DNA from: Lentisphaeria bacterium
GTDB lineage: Bacteria; Verrucomicrobiota; Lentisphaeria; Oligosphaerales; Oligosphaeraceae
DNA length: 64,000 bases
Direction: 5' to 3'
Assembly (NCBI GenBank): GCA_016288215.1
Contig: JAEEYQ010000019.1
Coordinates: 1-64,000, forward strand
Under the pieces are notes generated by a model. It did not search any database, was not told the DNA's origin, and was given only the letters and a program-made list of their open reading frames with translations. Below, one piece after another: positions 33,932 to 41,732 of the stretch (its first letter is position 1; the number at the start of each line of letters is the position of its first letter). Both the position numbers and the translations under genes were made by a program.

Positions 33932-36900
33932 TTAAGTTCTTCTTTTTCTAGAACCAAACAATATCAATGCGGCGGCAAGGGCCAGAATCGCTCCGAGAAG
34001 TGCCGGTCTCTTTGCGCTTTCCGACCGTTCCTGTGGCGCATCAAGCAGCTTTTCTTCCTTCAGCACTTGTCCCTCCACGTTTTCGGCCTTTTCATCACTC
34101 TGCCTGCTGCGGATTTTGTCGATGCTGTCCAGATAGCGTCTGGCCGCCTCCGGATTTGAATTGAGCTTGGCGATCATATCGCGGAGCTTCAGGTTGTCGC
34201 AGACGAAATTGCTGCATCCGGCTCCATGCTCATCGACCAGTTTCGCATGATACTCCGCGAGTTGCCTTGCGGTTTCCTCCCCGGCCTCCCACATGCCTTT
34301 GCGGATGGCTTCCAGCATGACAGCCGTCATCTGCTGCATGGCATAGGGATTTTTCGCCTCGAAAGCGGCAGTCACTCCAAGATTAAGGGAATCATCCACA
34401 TACACTTCCTTGTACTTGTCCCACAAATGGTCTTTGACGGCATCCGGCTTCATGGTCTCCCAGCCGAATGAATTCTCAAAGACAGCCGCGAAGCTCTGCA
34501 GGGCGGATGGCCCCTCCTGCATCATTTCCGAAATGTATTTTGGATTCAGCACGGAAGAGTGCGCCTCGACCATGATGGCCTCGCCCACCTCTTGGATTTT
34601 CGCCTGCCCAGGCGTTCTCAAATCGTTGAAATAGGCATTGGGATCCTTTCCTGTGACCTGCTTGACGGCAAGATTGATGCCGCCGGTGAACTCATAGACA
34701 TGGTCAAGCGAAAGCGGCCCCCAGCTGTTGGAGGAGCGGGACTGCACGACGGCGTCCGTGTTTTTCAAGGCGGCCTTGAAAAGACCATCGATGTTCTCAT
34801 TCCAATGGCCTTCCGAATAGATGGTGTTCATGTTTTGGATATATGTCTCTGCGATGGAAGACGTGTCGTCCCATCTGCCGCTGTCCTGCACCATCCCCTG
34901 GATGCCTGTGCCATATCCGCCGTTGACGCCGCCGAAGACTCTGGCATTCTGATATTCCTTTGCCTGCGCGGGGGACAGGCCCGCCTCCACCAGCGCCTTC
35001 GCGACCAGAAGGGAGCCTTCGCGAACGAAGTTGCTCTCCTCCTCTGCCTCCGAGGCAAGTTGCACGGCCTTGTCAATGAGTCGGATACGGCTGGATGCGA
35101 TGCCACGGAACTGCCCGGATGTCTGGACGACCACATCGATGCGCGGCCGATTGAGCTTGTCGGCCGGAATGAGTCTGACATCCTGAACGCGGTTGCGGCT
35201 ATCCCATACTGGCTCGCAGCCAAGGAGATAGAATATTTCGCCGATATTGACGCCCTGGGTGCGGATGAATTCGCCGCCCCAGAGGGTGAATGCGACCTTG
35301 CGCGGATATTTGCCATCCTTTTTCAGGCAGGCCTCCACAAGAGCCTTCGCCAGTTTCTGCCCGACGGCGAAGCTTTCCCGCGTCGGCGTCCTTTCGGGAT
35401 CAATGCCATACAGGTTCTTGCCTGTCGGCACCGTGGAGGGATTGCCGATGGGATCGCCGCCTGACGTCGGATAGAGATAGCCTCCGTTGAAGGCGTTGAC
35501 CATGGCGTCCAGCTCCATTTGGGTCGAGGCAAGAAGGTTTTCCTTTGCATGGACGATTTCCTCTTCCAGCGTCGGCTTCGGTTTGGGCGGATTGCGTGGT
35601 CTTCCGGAGGCGCCGCCCATCGGCCCTCCCATCTTGCCGCCGTCGGATGCCATGGCCTTCATCATGGCCATCATGGCGGGTGGAATGTCGCGTCCGTCAG
35701 GCAGTTTTCCTGTCTCCATCATCTTTTTCATCTCTTCCGGAGAAGCGGACATGCCGGCCGGAGGCCGCGGCTGTTGCGCAGAGCCGGATGCCGTATCCTG
35801 TGCATGGCCCTGCCGTGGCGGCGGCAGAGGCGGCAGCGGCGGCGTGGAGGAGGGATCCTCAAGGACTTTGGCCACGTGCTCTCTGGCAGGATTCAGATAG
35901 TTCTCCTCATAGAAGAGGACATTGTCGCGTTGTTCCTCCTTGACCTTGCCGCCGTTCACATCCAGCTGGAAAAGACGGTCCGCCACGCTGTCCACCATCA
36001 TCAGTCCGGCTGTTTCCCTCGCCTCTTCGTCCGTGTATGGACGGCCAATGACATAGACGCCCCTGCTGACTTTGCTGTTGTGGATTTCATGGACATAGGA
36101 ATGGATGCGAAGGAAATCCTCCTGCACCAGCTTTCCTTTGGCAAAATCCTCCGAGAGAGACAGATCCACATCGTACTTCTCCCGTTTAGCAATGTCGATG
36201 ATCGCCGATGCATATTCCGCCTTCAGCATGGCGTCCTCCACGTTTTCGTAGTTGTGCAGCTTTTCCTCCAGCTCCATAAGCGGTCCGTGGAGTTCAGACA
36301 GCATGAAGGGAGGGGTGAGATGGGACACGATGGTGGCGTAGGAACGCCGTTTGGCGATGACGGCCTCTCCCACATTGTCAATAATATAGAGGTAGAAATG
36401 GGGCATGTCCCCTATAAGCAGGTCGGGCCAGTCACTGTCGGAAAGCGCCACTTGCTTCCAGGGAGTGAACTCCAGACTGCCGTGGGTTCCGAAATGCATG
36501 ATGGCGTGAGCCTTGAATCCGAAGCGAAGCCATAGATATGTGGCGATGTAGGAATGAGGTGGTGCCATCTTCACACCATGGATGACTTGCTCTTCGCTTT
36601 CCCCTTCGCCGGCCGCGGATTGGGGTATGAGAACAATGTTGCCGAAGCGTAAGTGCCCAAGTCGCAACAATTCAGGAAATTCGCCGTATCTCTGCGTCAC
36701 TTCGCTGTACAGACCAGGCTTCATGGCCTGCGTAATCCAGCCCAGATAGTCTTCGCGGGAGATTTTCGCCGTGGAGGCCTCCGCCAAAAATTCACTTTGG
36801 GCGCCTTTGGCATAGTCGCCGAAGACCGCGCCGTTCTGCTGTATCATGCGGGCCAGCGCACTTTCATCCTGCGGAAGTTCGCCCGTGTCGTAGCCTTCCT

Positions 36901-38074
36901 CCTTGAGCCTGCGCAAAGTGGCCAGCAGAGACGGCACAACCTCCATGCCGGAAGCCTCCAGCGCATTCTTGCCGGGCCCTTTGTAATAGACAATGCCAAT
37001 CCTCTTTTCGGAATTTGGCAATATCTTCAGCCGCAAGAAGTTGGATATCAATGAGGCGAAACGTTCACGACGCTCGGGAATCATTTTGTGGGCAAGCAGG
37101 CCGCGTTTGTCGGGAAACAGCGCGGAAAGGGTGAAGGGAACAACGCCGCCATCCAATTCAGGCATGGTGATGGACTGTGAAAGCATTCCCCCTGTCATTC
37201 CGCGCTGATCATCCACATATTCCTTGTAGTTCTGGTTGACACGGATGGGGCAGACCAACGGAATGTTGAGCTCCTTGAGCAAATCCAATGTTTCATCTGG
37301 GTTTCCGGACATCATCCCAAGCCGTCCATGTGGCTGGTAGATGATCAAAGACGGACTGACCTGCCGGACAAGACCGGTCAGATTCCCTACCCCGCCGACG
37401 GCGATGACACTGATGTTCCGCTTCTCCAGCGCCGCTATGAGTTCGGAATGCCCTTCGCTTCCATTCACGCTAAGTAGAAGCACCACAGGGAAATCCGGAT
37501 TGTACTCGGGGCGTTTCCGATAGAAGGCCATGTATTCGTCGAAAGTTTCAAAGCGGTCTTCTTCCTTCACATGGAAGAAAGGTCTGTTCTTCATGGGAAT
37601 GGGAGCATCGGGGCGGGAGGCGCGGAATCGCTTTCCGTCCACTTCGTATCGGACATAGTCCAGAAGCCTGCGGAAATTCTCCTTGCCGCCTTCGAGATAC
37701 TGGCGTATCATTTCCTGCTGGTTTTCAGGAAATGTCCTGATGTCTGTTTCTGCCTTGGTGGAGGCGGTCACATAGACGGGAGTTTTCATGCGTGTCAGGA
37801 AAATCTGCTGTTCGCCTGTGAAATTCAATCCCATCCCGAAGAAGAAGACGGCATGGTATTTTTTGAGTTCGGGGCCGCTTTTGTCGCTCCATGGCAGAAT
37901 GCTGACTTCCACGGCAGGATTGATTTCCTGGTCCATCAGGGGGGACAGGATATACTCCGGATAGTTGACGAACGCGATGCGTGTGGGAGATACTAACCGA
38001 TAGTAAAACACGCCGACGGCAAGCATCAGCGCCATCAGGATGGCTGTGATTCTTATTTCACGGGGAATTCTCAT
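33932..38074 (-). CDS. Membrane-anchored CobN/HmuS-like chelatase
   Basis: This 1380-residue protein has N-terminal (about 8-28) and C-terminal (about 1353-1375) membrane helices enclosing a CobN/BchH-type core. CobN hallmarks include HFGTHGSLEFTPWKQVALSDSDWP (near 530), SHLTPPFMLSELHGPL, GGYGTGIQGMV and RSSNSWGPLSLDHVYEF. A Pro-, Met- and Gly-rich insertion spans about 735-830 (PPLPPLPPPRQ, MKKMMETGK, PPAMMAMMKAM). No CobS/CobT or BchI/BchD partner is encoded. Together with ExbB-like and DUF2149-like partners this matches HmuS of Bacteroidota, reported as an anaerobic haem dechelatase, better than a cobalamin chelatase. The likely site is periplasmic. Confidence 0.85.
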   Translation of the reverse strand: MRIPREIRITAILMALMLAVGVFYYRLVSPTRIAFVNYPEYILSPLMDQEINPAVEVSILPWSDKSGPELKKYHAVFFFGMGLNFTGEQQIFLTRMKTPVYVTASTKAETDIRTFPENQQEMIRQYLEGGKENFRRLLDYVRYEVDGKRFRASRPDAPIPMKNRPFFHVKEEDRFETFDEYMAFYRKRPEYNPDFPVVLLLSVNGSEGHSELIAALEKRNISVIAVGGVGNLTGLVRQVSPSLIIYQPHGRLGMMSGNPDETLDLLKELNIPLVCPIRVNQNYKEYVDDQRGMTGGMLSQSITMPELDGGVVPFTLSALFPDKRGLLAHKMIPERRERFASLISNFLRLKILPNSEKRIGIVYYKGPGKNALEASGMEVVPSLLATLRRLKEEGYDTGELPQDESALARMIQQNGAVFGDYAKGAQSEFLAEASTAKISREDYLGWITQAMKPGLYSEVTQRYGEFPELLRLGHLRFGNIVLIPQSAAGEGESEEQVIHGVKMAPPHSYIATYLWLRFGFKAHAIMHFGTHGSLEFTPWKQVALSDSDWPDLLIGDMPHFYLYIIDNVGEAVIAKRRSYATIVSHLTPPFMLSELHGPLMELEEKLHNYENVEDAMLKAEYASAIIDIAKREKYDVDLSLSEDFAKGKLVQEDFLRIHSYVHEIHNSKVSRGVYVIGRPYTDEEARETAGLMMVDSVADRLFQLDVNGGKVKEEQRDNVLFYEENYLNPAREHVAKVLEDPSSTPPLPPLPPPRQGHAQDTASGSAQQPRPPAGMSASPEEMKKMMETGKLPDGRDIPPAMMAMMKAMASDGGKMGGPMGGASGRPRNPPKPKPTLEEEIVHAKENLLASTQMELDAMVNAFNGGYLYPTSGGDPIGNPSTVPTGKNLYGIDPERTPTRESFAVGQKLAKALVEACLKKDGKYPRKVAFTLWGGEFIRTQGVNIGEIFYLLGCEPVWDSRNRVQDVRLIPADKLNRPRIDVVVQTSGQFRGIASSRIRLIDKAVQLASEAEEESNFVREGSLLVAKALVEAGLSPAQAKEYQNARVFGGVNGGYGTGIQGMVQDSGRWDDTSSIAETYIQNMNTIYSEGHWNENIDGLFKAALKNTDAVVQSRSSNSWGPLSLDHVYEFTGGINLAVKQVTGKDPNAYFNDLRTPGQAKIQEVGEAIMVEAHSSVLNPKYISEMMQEGPSALQSFAAVFENSFGWETMKPDAVKDHLWDKYKEVYVDDSLNLGVTAAFEAKNPYAMQQMTAVMLEAIRKGMWEAGEETARQLAEYHAKLVDEHGAGCSNFVCDNLKLRDMIAKLNSNPEAARRYLDSIDKIRSRQSDEKAENVEGQVLKEEKLLDAPQERSESAKRPALLGAILALAAALILFGSRKRRT

Positions 38075-38415
38075 TTGTCTCCTCCTTCCGGCACATAGAT
38101 GACTTCGCCATTCTCCAGTTCATAGGCGATTCCGACACGGCGGCCCTTTCCTTTGGCACCGCTTTCTTCACCAGCCTTGTAGCGGGTGATTTTGTTTTCC
38201 TTCTTGACAATGATCTCCATGTCGGGCTTGCCTGCGTTTTTGACATAGGAGATGTCCTCCGACGTGAGAAATTCGGTCAAACGCGTCTGGATGGCGAAGG
38301 CGACCATGAGGGCCACGGCGAACACCATGGCCACATCGAACAGATTGACCAGACTTCCCATGGGATCCACGTCCTCCTGCTCTGTCCATAGGGAATAACG
38401 CTCTCTGAATTTCAT
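38071..38415 (-). CDS. Small single-helix protein, ExbD/DUF2149-like (HmuV-like)
   Basis: This 114-residue protein has one N-terminal membrane helix containing an acidic residue (SLVNLFDVAMVFAVALMVAF; Asp27), as in ExbD/TolR/MotB stators, and a short periplasmic domain (PDMEIIVKKENKITRY, IAYELENGEVIYVPE). It matches DUF2149-type proteins found beside CobN homologues. It would form a proton-driven motor with the ExbB-like protein encoded just upstream. Its start overlaps the upstream gene by 4 bases and its stop overlaps the CobN-like start by 4 bases, so the three are translationally coupled. Confidence 0.75.
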   Translation of the reverse strand: MKFRERYSLWTEQEDVDPMGSLVNLFDVAMVFAVALMVAFAIQTRLTEFLTSEDISYVKNAGKPDMEIIVKKENKITRYKAGEESGAKGKGRRVGIAYELENGEVIYVPEGGDK

Positions 38416-38996
38416 CGGTCGGCCTTTCTTGCATGACGGTCCAGCGCATAGCGCAGGCAGCAGATTTCCTCCGCATAATCGTGTTTGCGTACGGAGAGGA
38501 TGAGGATGCTGATGCCGGCGATGCAGCAGCCGATGACAGTTGTCGCAAATGCGATTTGCATGTTTCTCGCCATGGAGGCGATATCGCCGGAAGCCAGACC
38601 CGCAAGTGCCGGCCCCATCGGAATCAACGTGCCCATGAGCCCCAGCATGGGACCGATTTTTGCCATGAAACGGGAGCGCTCAAGCACGCGGTCGTACAGA
38701 ACCGCCCATTCGGAGATTGCCTTTTCACATTCCAGTTCATCCCAGCCAAGCTCGCCAAGGTGTCTGAATCGCTCGCAGAAAGTTCCAGGCATGTCCTCAA
38801 TGCCTTCCTCCTTTCCTTCGCGCAGCGCTTCCAGAACGAGACGGCGCTGCCGCCTTTCTTTCAGCAGGATGAAGCTGTCCGAGAAAAATCGGCCAAGGGA
38901 GGCAAGGGAATAGGCGAGGCTGATAAGGAGAAGCACCGTTACCGGCAGAAGCAGGCTTGTGGATATCCAATTAAGTATTTGAGTAATGGTCGACAT
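38412..38996 (-). CDS. MotA/TolQ/ExbB-family proton channel protein (HmuU-like)
   Basis: This 194-residue protein has a first membrane helix at about 14-34, a long cytoplasmic loop, and the family signature IGPMLGLMGTLIPMGPALAGL followed by ARNMQIAFATTVIGCCIAGISILIL. These are the two helices that line the proton path in ExbB/TolQ. It would couple the proton gradient to the CobN-like protein or to the passage of its substrate. It overlaps the upstream gene by 26 bases and the downstream gene by 4. Confidence 0.85.
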   Translation of the reverse strand: MSTITQILNWISTSLLLPVTVLLLISLAYSLASLGRFFSDSFILLKERRQRRLVLEALREGKEEGIEDMPGTFCERFRHLGELGWDELECEKAISEWAVLYDRVLERSRFMAKIGPMLGLMGTLIPMGPALAGLASGDIASMARNMQIAFATTVIGCCIAGISILILSVRKHDYAEEICCLRYALDRHARKADR

Positions 38997-39672
38997 GATG
39001 ACAGTGATTCCTTGTCATTCTGATGATGAGGTGGACAAAAGCGCTTGCGAAAACCGGCGCCGCCAGCCACAACAGCGGCATGAGACGGAACGGAGCCTCC
39101 TGTCCGGAGGGCGCGAAAGAGGCGGTGGCCGTCAAAGGGACGAACATGCCAAGCAGCAAAAGGCACCATTCCAACGCAAGCAATTTCAAAAGCAAATCCT
39201 CCTTGGAGATGCATCGTCGCAATATTTCGCCAATGCCCAACACGGCGCACGGCATCAACAACGTCAGAGCCGTCGTTATGACATGGAACGGGACATTCAG
39301 GAAATGATTAAAGCACCACATCTGCAAATACATAAGGGCAGGTGGAAGAAGGATTGACGGAACAAACACCGCGAATTTCCATTTCCTTGGCGTTTGTTCC
39401 TCTACATGGTCTTCAAGCAGCGAGAAACCGATGATGACGACAAGAATCTCCTGCACGATGATGAGAACACAGCTGTTCTGCAGGAATTCCATGGATTCAA
39501 AGGCCTTCGTCGATGTCGTCAGGCTGGACACGGCGAGACGGGAATGGGCCAGAGGCGGAAGCATCGCCAGGGCAATAGCCAGCATTGCCGCAAATTTGCG
39601 TGGGAGCAATGAAAATCTGGCGATGCTCAGCAGGGAAGCCGATGCAAGGATGATGGTGACGAAAATCTGCAT
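38971..39672 (-). CDS. Polytopic membrane protein (HmuT-like position)
   Basis: This 233-residue protein has about six hydrophobic helices (for example LAIALAMLPPLAH, SCVLIIVQEILVVIIGFSL, FAVFVPSILLPPALMYLQM, LLLKLLALEWCLLLLGMFV, LWLAAPVFASAFVHLII). The His-rich C-terminus (RNHCHHVDHYSNT) could bind metal. I do not recognise a named domain. Its place between the pseudopilin and the ExbB-like gene is that of HmuT in haem loci. It starts 22 bases after the pseudopilin stop. Confidence 0.65.
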   Translation of the reverse strand: MQIFVTIILASASLLSIARFSLLPRKFAAMLAIALAMLPPLAHSRLAVSSLTTSTKAFESMEFLQNSCVLIIVQEILVVIIGFSLLEDHVEEQTPRKWKFAVFVPSILLPPALMYLQMWCFNHFLNVPFHVITTALTLLMPCAVLGIGEILRRCISKEDLLLKLLALEWCLLLLGMFVPLTATASFAPSGQEAPFRLMPLLWLAAPVFASAFVHLIIRMTRNHCHHVDHYSNT

Positions 39673-39694
39673 CTGGTTGGCCTATGTCCTGCGG

Positions 39695-40489
39695 CTACTG
39701 CGCCCGGTAGCCTGGATCGAAGTATTTCATGGTCGGGTCAGCGTATCCAATCATCAGCATGGCGTTGCCGCCGCCGAAAAACACGGGGGAGCAATGGCCA
39801 TCCACCCATGCGTAATTGGCCTTGTCGTCATGGCGGAAATGGGTCGTGCCGATATACGGAGGCATCATGCCGACAGTGTTTGGCGCAAGAATGGCGGTTC
39901 CGCGGATGGAGGCGCCGACCGCCATGGCACTGTCGCCGAACATGACCAGCTGGGACGGATTGCGAAGGGTTTCCGGCACCGTCCGCCCGTTGCTGATGCT
40001 CTTGTCCGCATCCGATATCTTGGAATTGAAGACAAGTCGGTTGTAGCCGATTCCTCCAGGCCCCGAGGCCGCCTCAAGGCTTCCCGATATGCTGCCGTCC
40101 CAGTTGGGACATACAAGGGCCACTTCGCCGATGTAGTCATGGATGAAGCCGCCGGATATGAGATTGTAGGTGTAGTTTCCCATCGTTCCCTGTCTTTTGC
40201 CATAAAATTGCACATCTCCGACGGCAATGGGGCACAGATATAGAAAGTCGTTGGAATACATGATGTTGCCTATGGCAAACTGCCGTATGTTGTTCATGCA
40301 GGCTATCTGCCTGGCCTTGTTCTTGGCCTTGGCAAGAGACGGCAGAAGCATGCCCGCGAGTATGGCGATGATGGCGATGACCACCAGCAGCTCGATGAGC
40401 GTGAAGGCACGGCGGCCGCTTGTGCCTGGCTGGAAAGCATTTCCGTAGTTTCTGGTGAAGGTGTTGTCGTTTTCATCTGAATATTTCAT
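39695..40489 (-). CDS. Pseudopilin heading the CobN-like operon
   Basis: This 264-residue protein has a prepilin signal ([21 protein letters not shown]) after a leader of about 27 residues. It has the H-x9-DG motif [13 protein letters not shown] near the C-terminus. It differs from the three other pseudopilins in the middle region ([20 protein letters not shown]). The ATG at 40489 has GGAG upstream and is preferred. The frame stays open to an ATG at 40675, directly after the conserved 27-base leader, so an N-terminal extension of 62 residues is possible. It occupies the first position of the operon, where haem-locus receptors are usually found. Confidence 0.75.
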   Translation of the reverse strand: MKYSDENDNTFTRNYGNAFQPGTSGRRAFTLIELLVVIAIIAILAGMLLPSLAKAKNKARQIACMNNIRQFAIGNIMYSNDFLYLCPIAVGDVQFYGKRQGTMGNYTYNLISGGFIHDYIGEVALVCPNWDGSISGSLEAASGPGGIGYNRLVFNSKISDADKSISNGRTVPETLRNPSQLVMFGDSAMAVGASIRGTAILAPNTVGMMPPYIGTTHFRHDDKANYAWVDGHCSPVFFGGGNAMLMIGYADPTMKYFDPGYRAQ

Positions 40490-40676
40490 TTCGTTGCCAC
40501 TCCTTTTTCTGTGCATGAGGAAAACCAGCTGTTGTTTTAAATTCGCTTGAAGGCCCTGTGCCCTACATTTGTTCATGGCTATCTGACACCCTGGCGGACC
40601 ACTATTTTGTAAGTGGTTTTCCCAACAGAGCATAAATTTGGAGTGCTGCTTGTCCACCCTGCATTTTCTGTTCATA

Positions 40677-40747
40677 TCCTGTTCCTTTCTGGTCTTTGAA
40701 AGAGTTGCGGGAACTCTTCCGGATGAGTTTTGGCCGCCCGAGGCGGC
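40677..40747 (-). promoter_or_regulatory. CobN-like operon 5' leader: conserved 27-base element and GC hairpin
   Basis: 40677-40703 matches 33131-33157 at 26 of 27 bases. GCCGCC (40733-40738) and GGCGGC (40742-40747) form a leader hairpin. The order operator, hairpin, element, ATG is the same as in the feo operon. Confidence 0.6.
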
Positions 40748-40768
40748 ATGCGGATCATCAATGAATTA

Positions 40769-40784
40769 TTGAACAAATTTTCAA
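40769..40784 (-). promoter_or_regulatory. Putative ArsR-family operator of the CobN-like operon
   Basis: TTGAA-CAAATT-TTCAA is a perfect 5-base-arm dyad with the same 6-base spacer as the feo site. On the minus strand TTGAAA within it may be the -35. Confidence 0.6.
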
Positions 40785-40833
40785 CTAATTGGCCACGGCA
40801 AAGCCAACGCAAATGTCGGCTGACTTACTCAAA

Positions 40834-41187
40834 TCATTCCCTTATGTGCTCGATTCCTGTTCTGATAATGGCGCGGACGTGGTCATCGGCCAGGGAATAA
40901 TACACGTTATGTCCCTTTTGACGGGATTTCACCAACCCCGCCAGTCGCAGCGCCTTCAGCTGGTGGGAGACCGCCGATTTCGTCACCTCCAGCAGTTCCG
41001 CCAAGTCGCAGACGCACATTTCATGCAGATGCAGGGCATGAAGCAGTTGCGCTCGCGTGCCATCCCCGCAGAGCTTGAAAAGAAGCGCCATTTGCACATA
41101 TTCTTCCCTGGAGGACATTTTAGGACGAATCTCCTCCACGATGTCCTTGTGGACGATTTCGCTATTCGGTTCTTTTTCGCAAGTCAT
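40834..41187 (-). CDS. ArsR/SmtB-family metal-sensing repressor (CobN-like module)
   Basis: This 117-residue protein is a paralogue of the regulator at 33314-33667, sharing EMCVCDLAELLEVTKSAVSHQLKALRLAGLVK-type segments and YSLADDHVRAII. The metal site EMCVCDL is conserved. I chose the ATG at 41187 because it aligns with the paralogue; an ATG at 41226 would run through the operator. It is upstream of the pseudopilin-CobN operon in the same orientation, exactly like its paralogue next to feo. A weak hairpin (40802-40821) separates them. Confidence 0.88.
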   Translation of the reverse strand: MTCEKEPNSEIVHKDIVEEIRPKMSSREEYVQMALLFKLCGDGTRAQLLHALHLHEMCVCDLAELLEVTKSAVSHQLKALRLAGLVKSRQKGHNVYYSLADDHVRAIIRTGIEHIRE

Positions 41188-41193
41188 GATTCC

Positions 41194-41230
41194 CCGCCGT
41201 GAATTGTTTAATATATGAGTTATCATTCAA
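41194..41230 (-). promoter_or_regulatory. Promoter and operator of the second arsR-family gene
   Basis: On the minus strand TTAAAC and TATATT are spaced by 17 bases and enclose the dyad TTGAA-TGATAA-CTCAT (41215-41230). An operator between -35 and -10 fits autorepression. Confidence 0.55.
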
Positions 41231-41300
41231 CTGTTTAATATATACGGCGCCGACTCCTTTGCAAGCCGACAAGTGCAAAATTCTGCAATCGGCGTCCCCG

Positions 41301-41607
41301 CGGGACAAGAAAGTGAAAGGTTAATCGGTTCCCTTCACTCTTCACTTTTCACTCTTCACTTTTCACTTATCGTTAGACGTGGGACGTGGGACATGGTACG
41401 CGAGACGCGAAATGTGGGACGCGGGACGCGAAATGTGGGACGCGAGACGCGAGACGCGAAATGTGGGACGCGAGACAACGCTCTAGTCAAGCTTTAGTAA
41501 AATTCCTAATTCCTAATTCCTAATTCCTAATTCCTAATTCCTAATTTCTAATTCCTAATTCCTAATTACCAACCTCTTCTAACTCTTCCCCCGCGCCCCG
41601 CGTCCCT
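41301..41607. repeat. Long composite repeat upstream of the secreted sialidase-like gene
   Basis: Order: AGTGAAAGGTTAATCGGTTC segment, (ACTYTTC) units, long GGGACGC/GAAATGT run, ACGCTCTAGTCAAGCTTTAG segment, about nine CCTAATT units, CCAACCTCTTCTAACTCTTC segment. All tandem parts have a period of 7. Copies of the non-tandem segments recur at 43375-43707. Confidence 0.85.
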
Positions 41608-41700
41608 TATGCCGTCGGCTTTTGTTAGCAGGAATTACGGCGGTGCGATGAAAATGAGCCTCTTTCATTTTGACGTGGCAAATTTCGGACATATTGTATC

Positions 41701-41724
41701 CTATATAATAATATTGTATAAAAG
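41701..41724 (+). promoter_or_regulatory. AT-rich promoter-like element before the sialidase-like gene
   Basis: CTATATAATAATATTGTATA contains a TATAAT-like -10 and belongs to the recurring AT-rich element family. The AAAGGAG ribosome-binding site follows directly. Confidence 0.45.
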
Positions 41725-41732
41725 GAGTTTCC

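Noticed and set aside
33932-38074. CobN-like gene as a cobalamin cobaltochelatase
   Set aside because: No CobS/CobT or other corrin genes, two membrane anchors and ExbB/DUF2149 neighbours fit the HmuS-type arrangement better.
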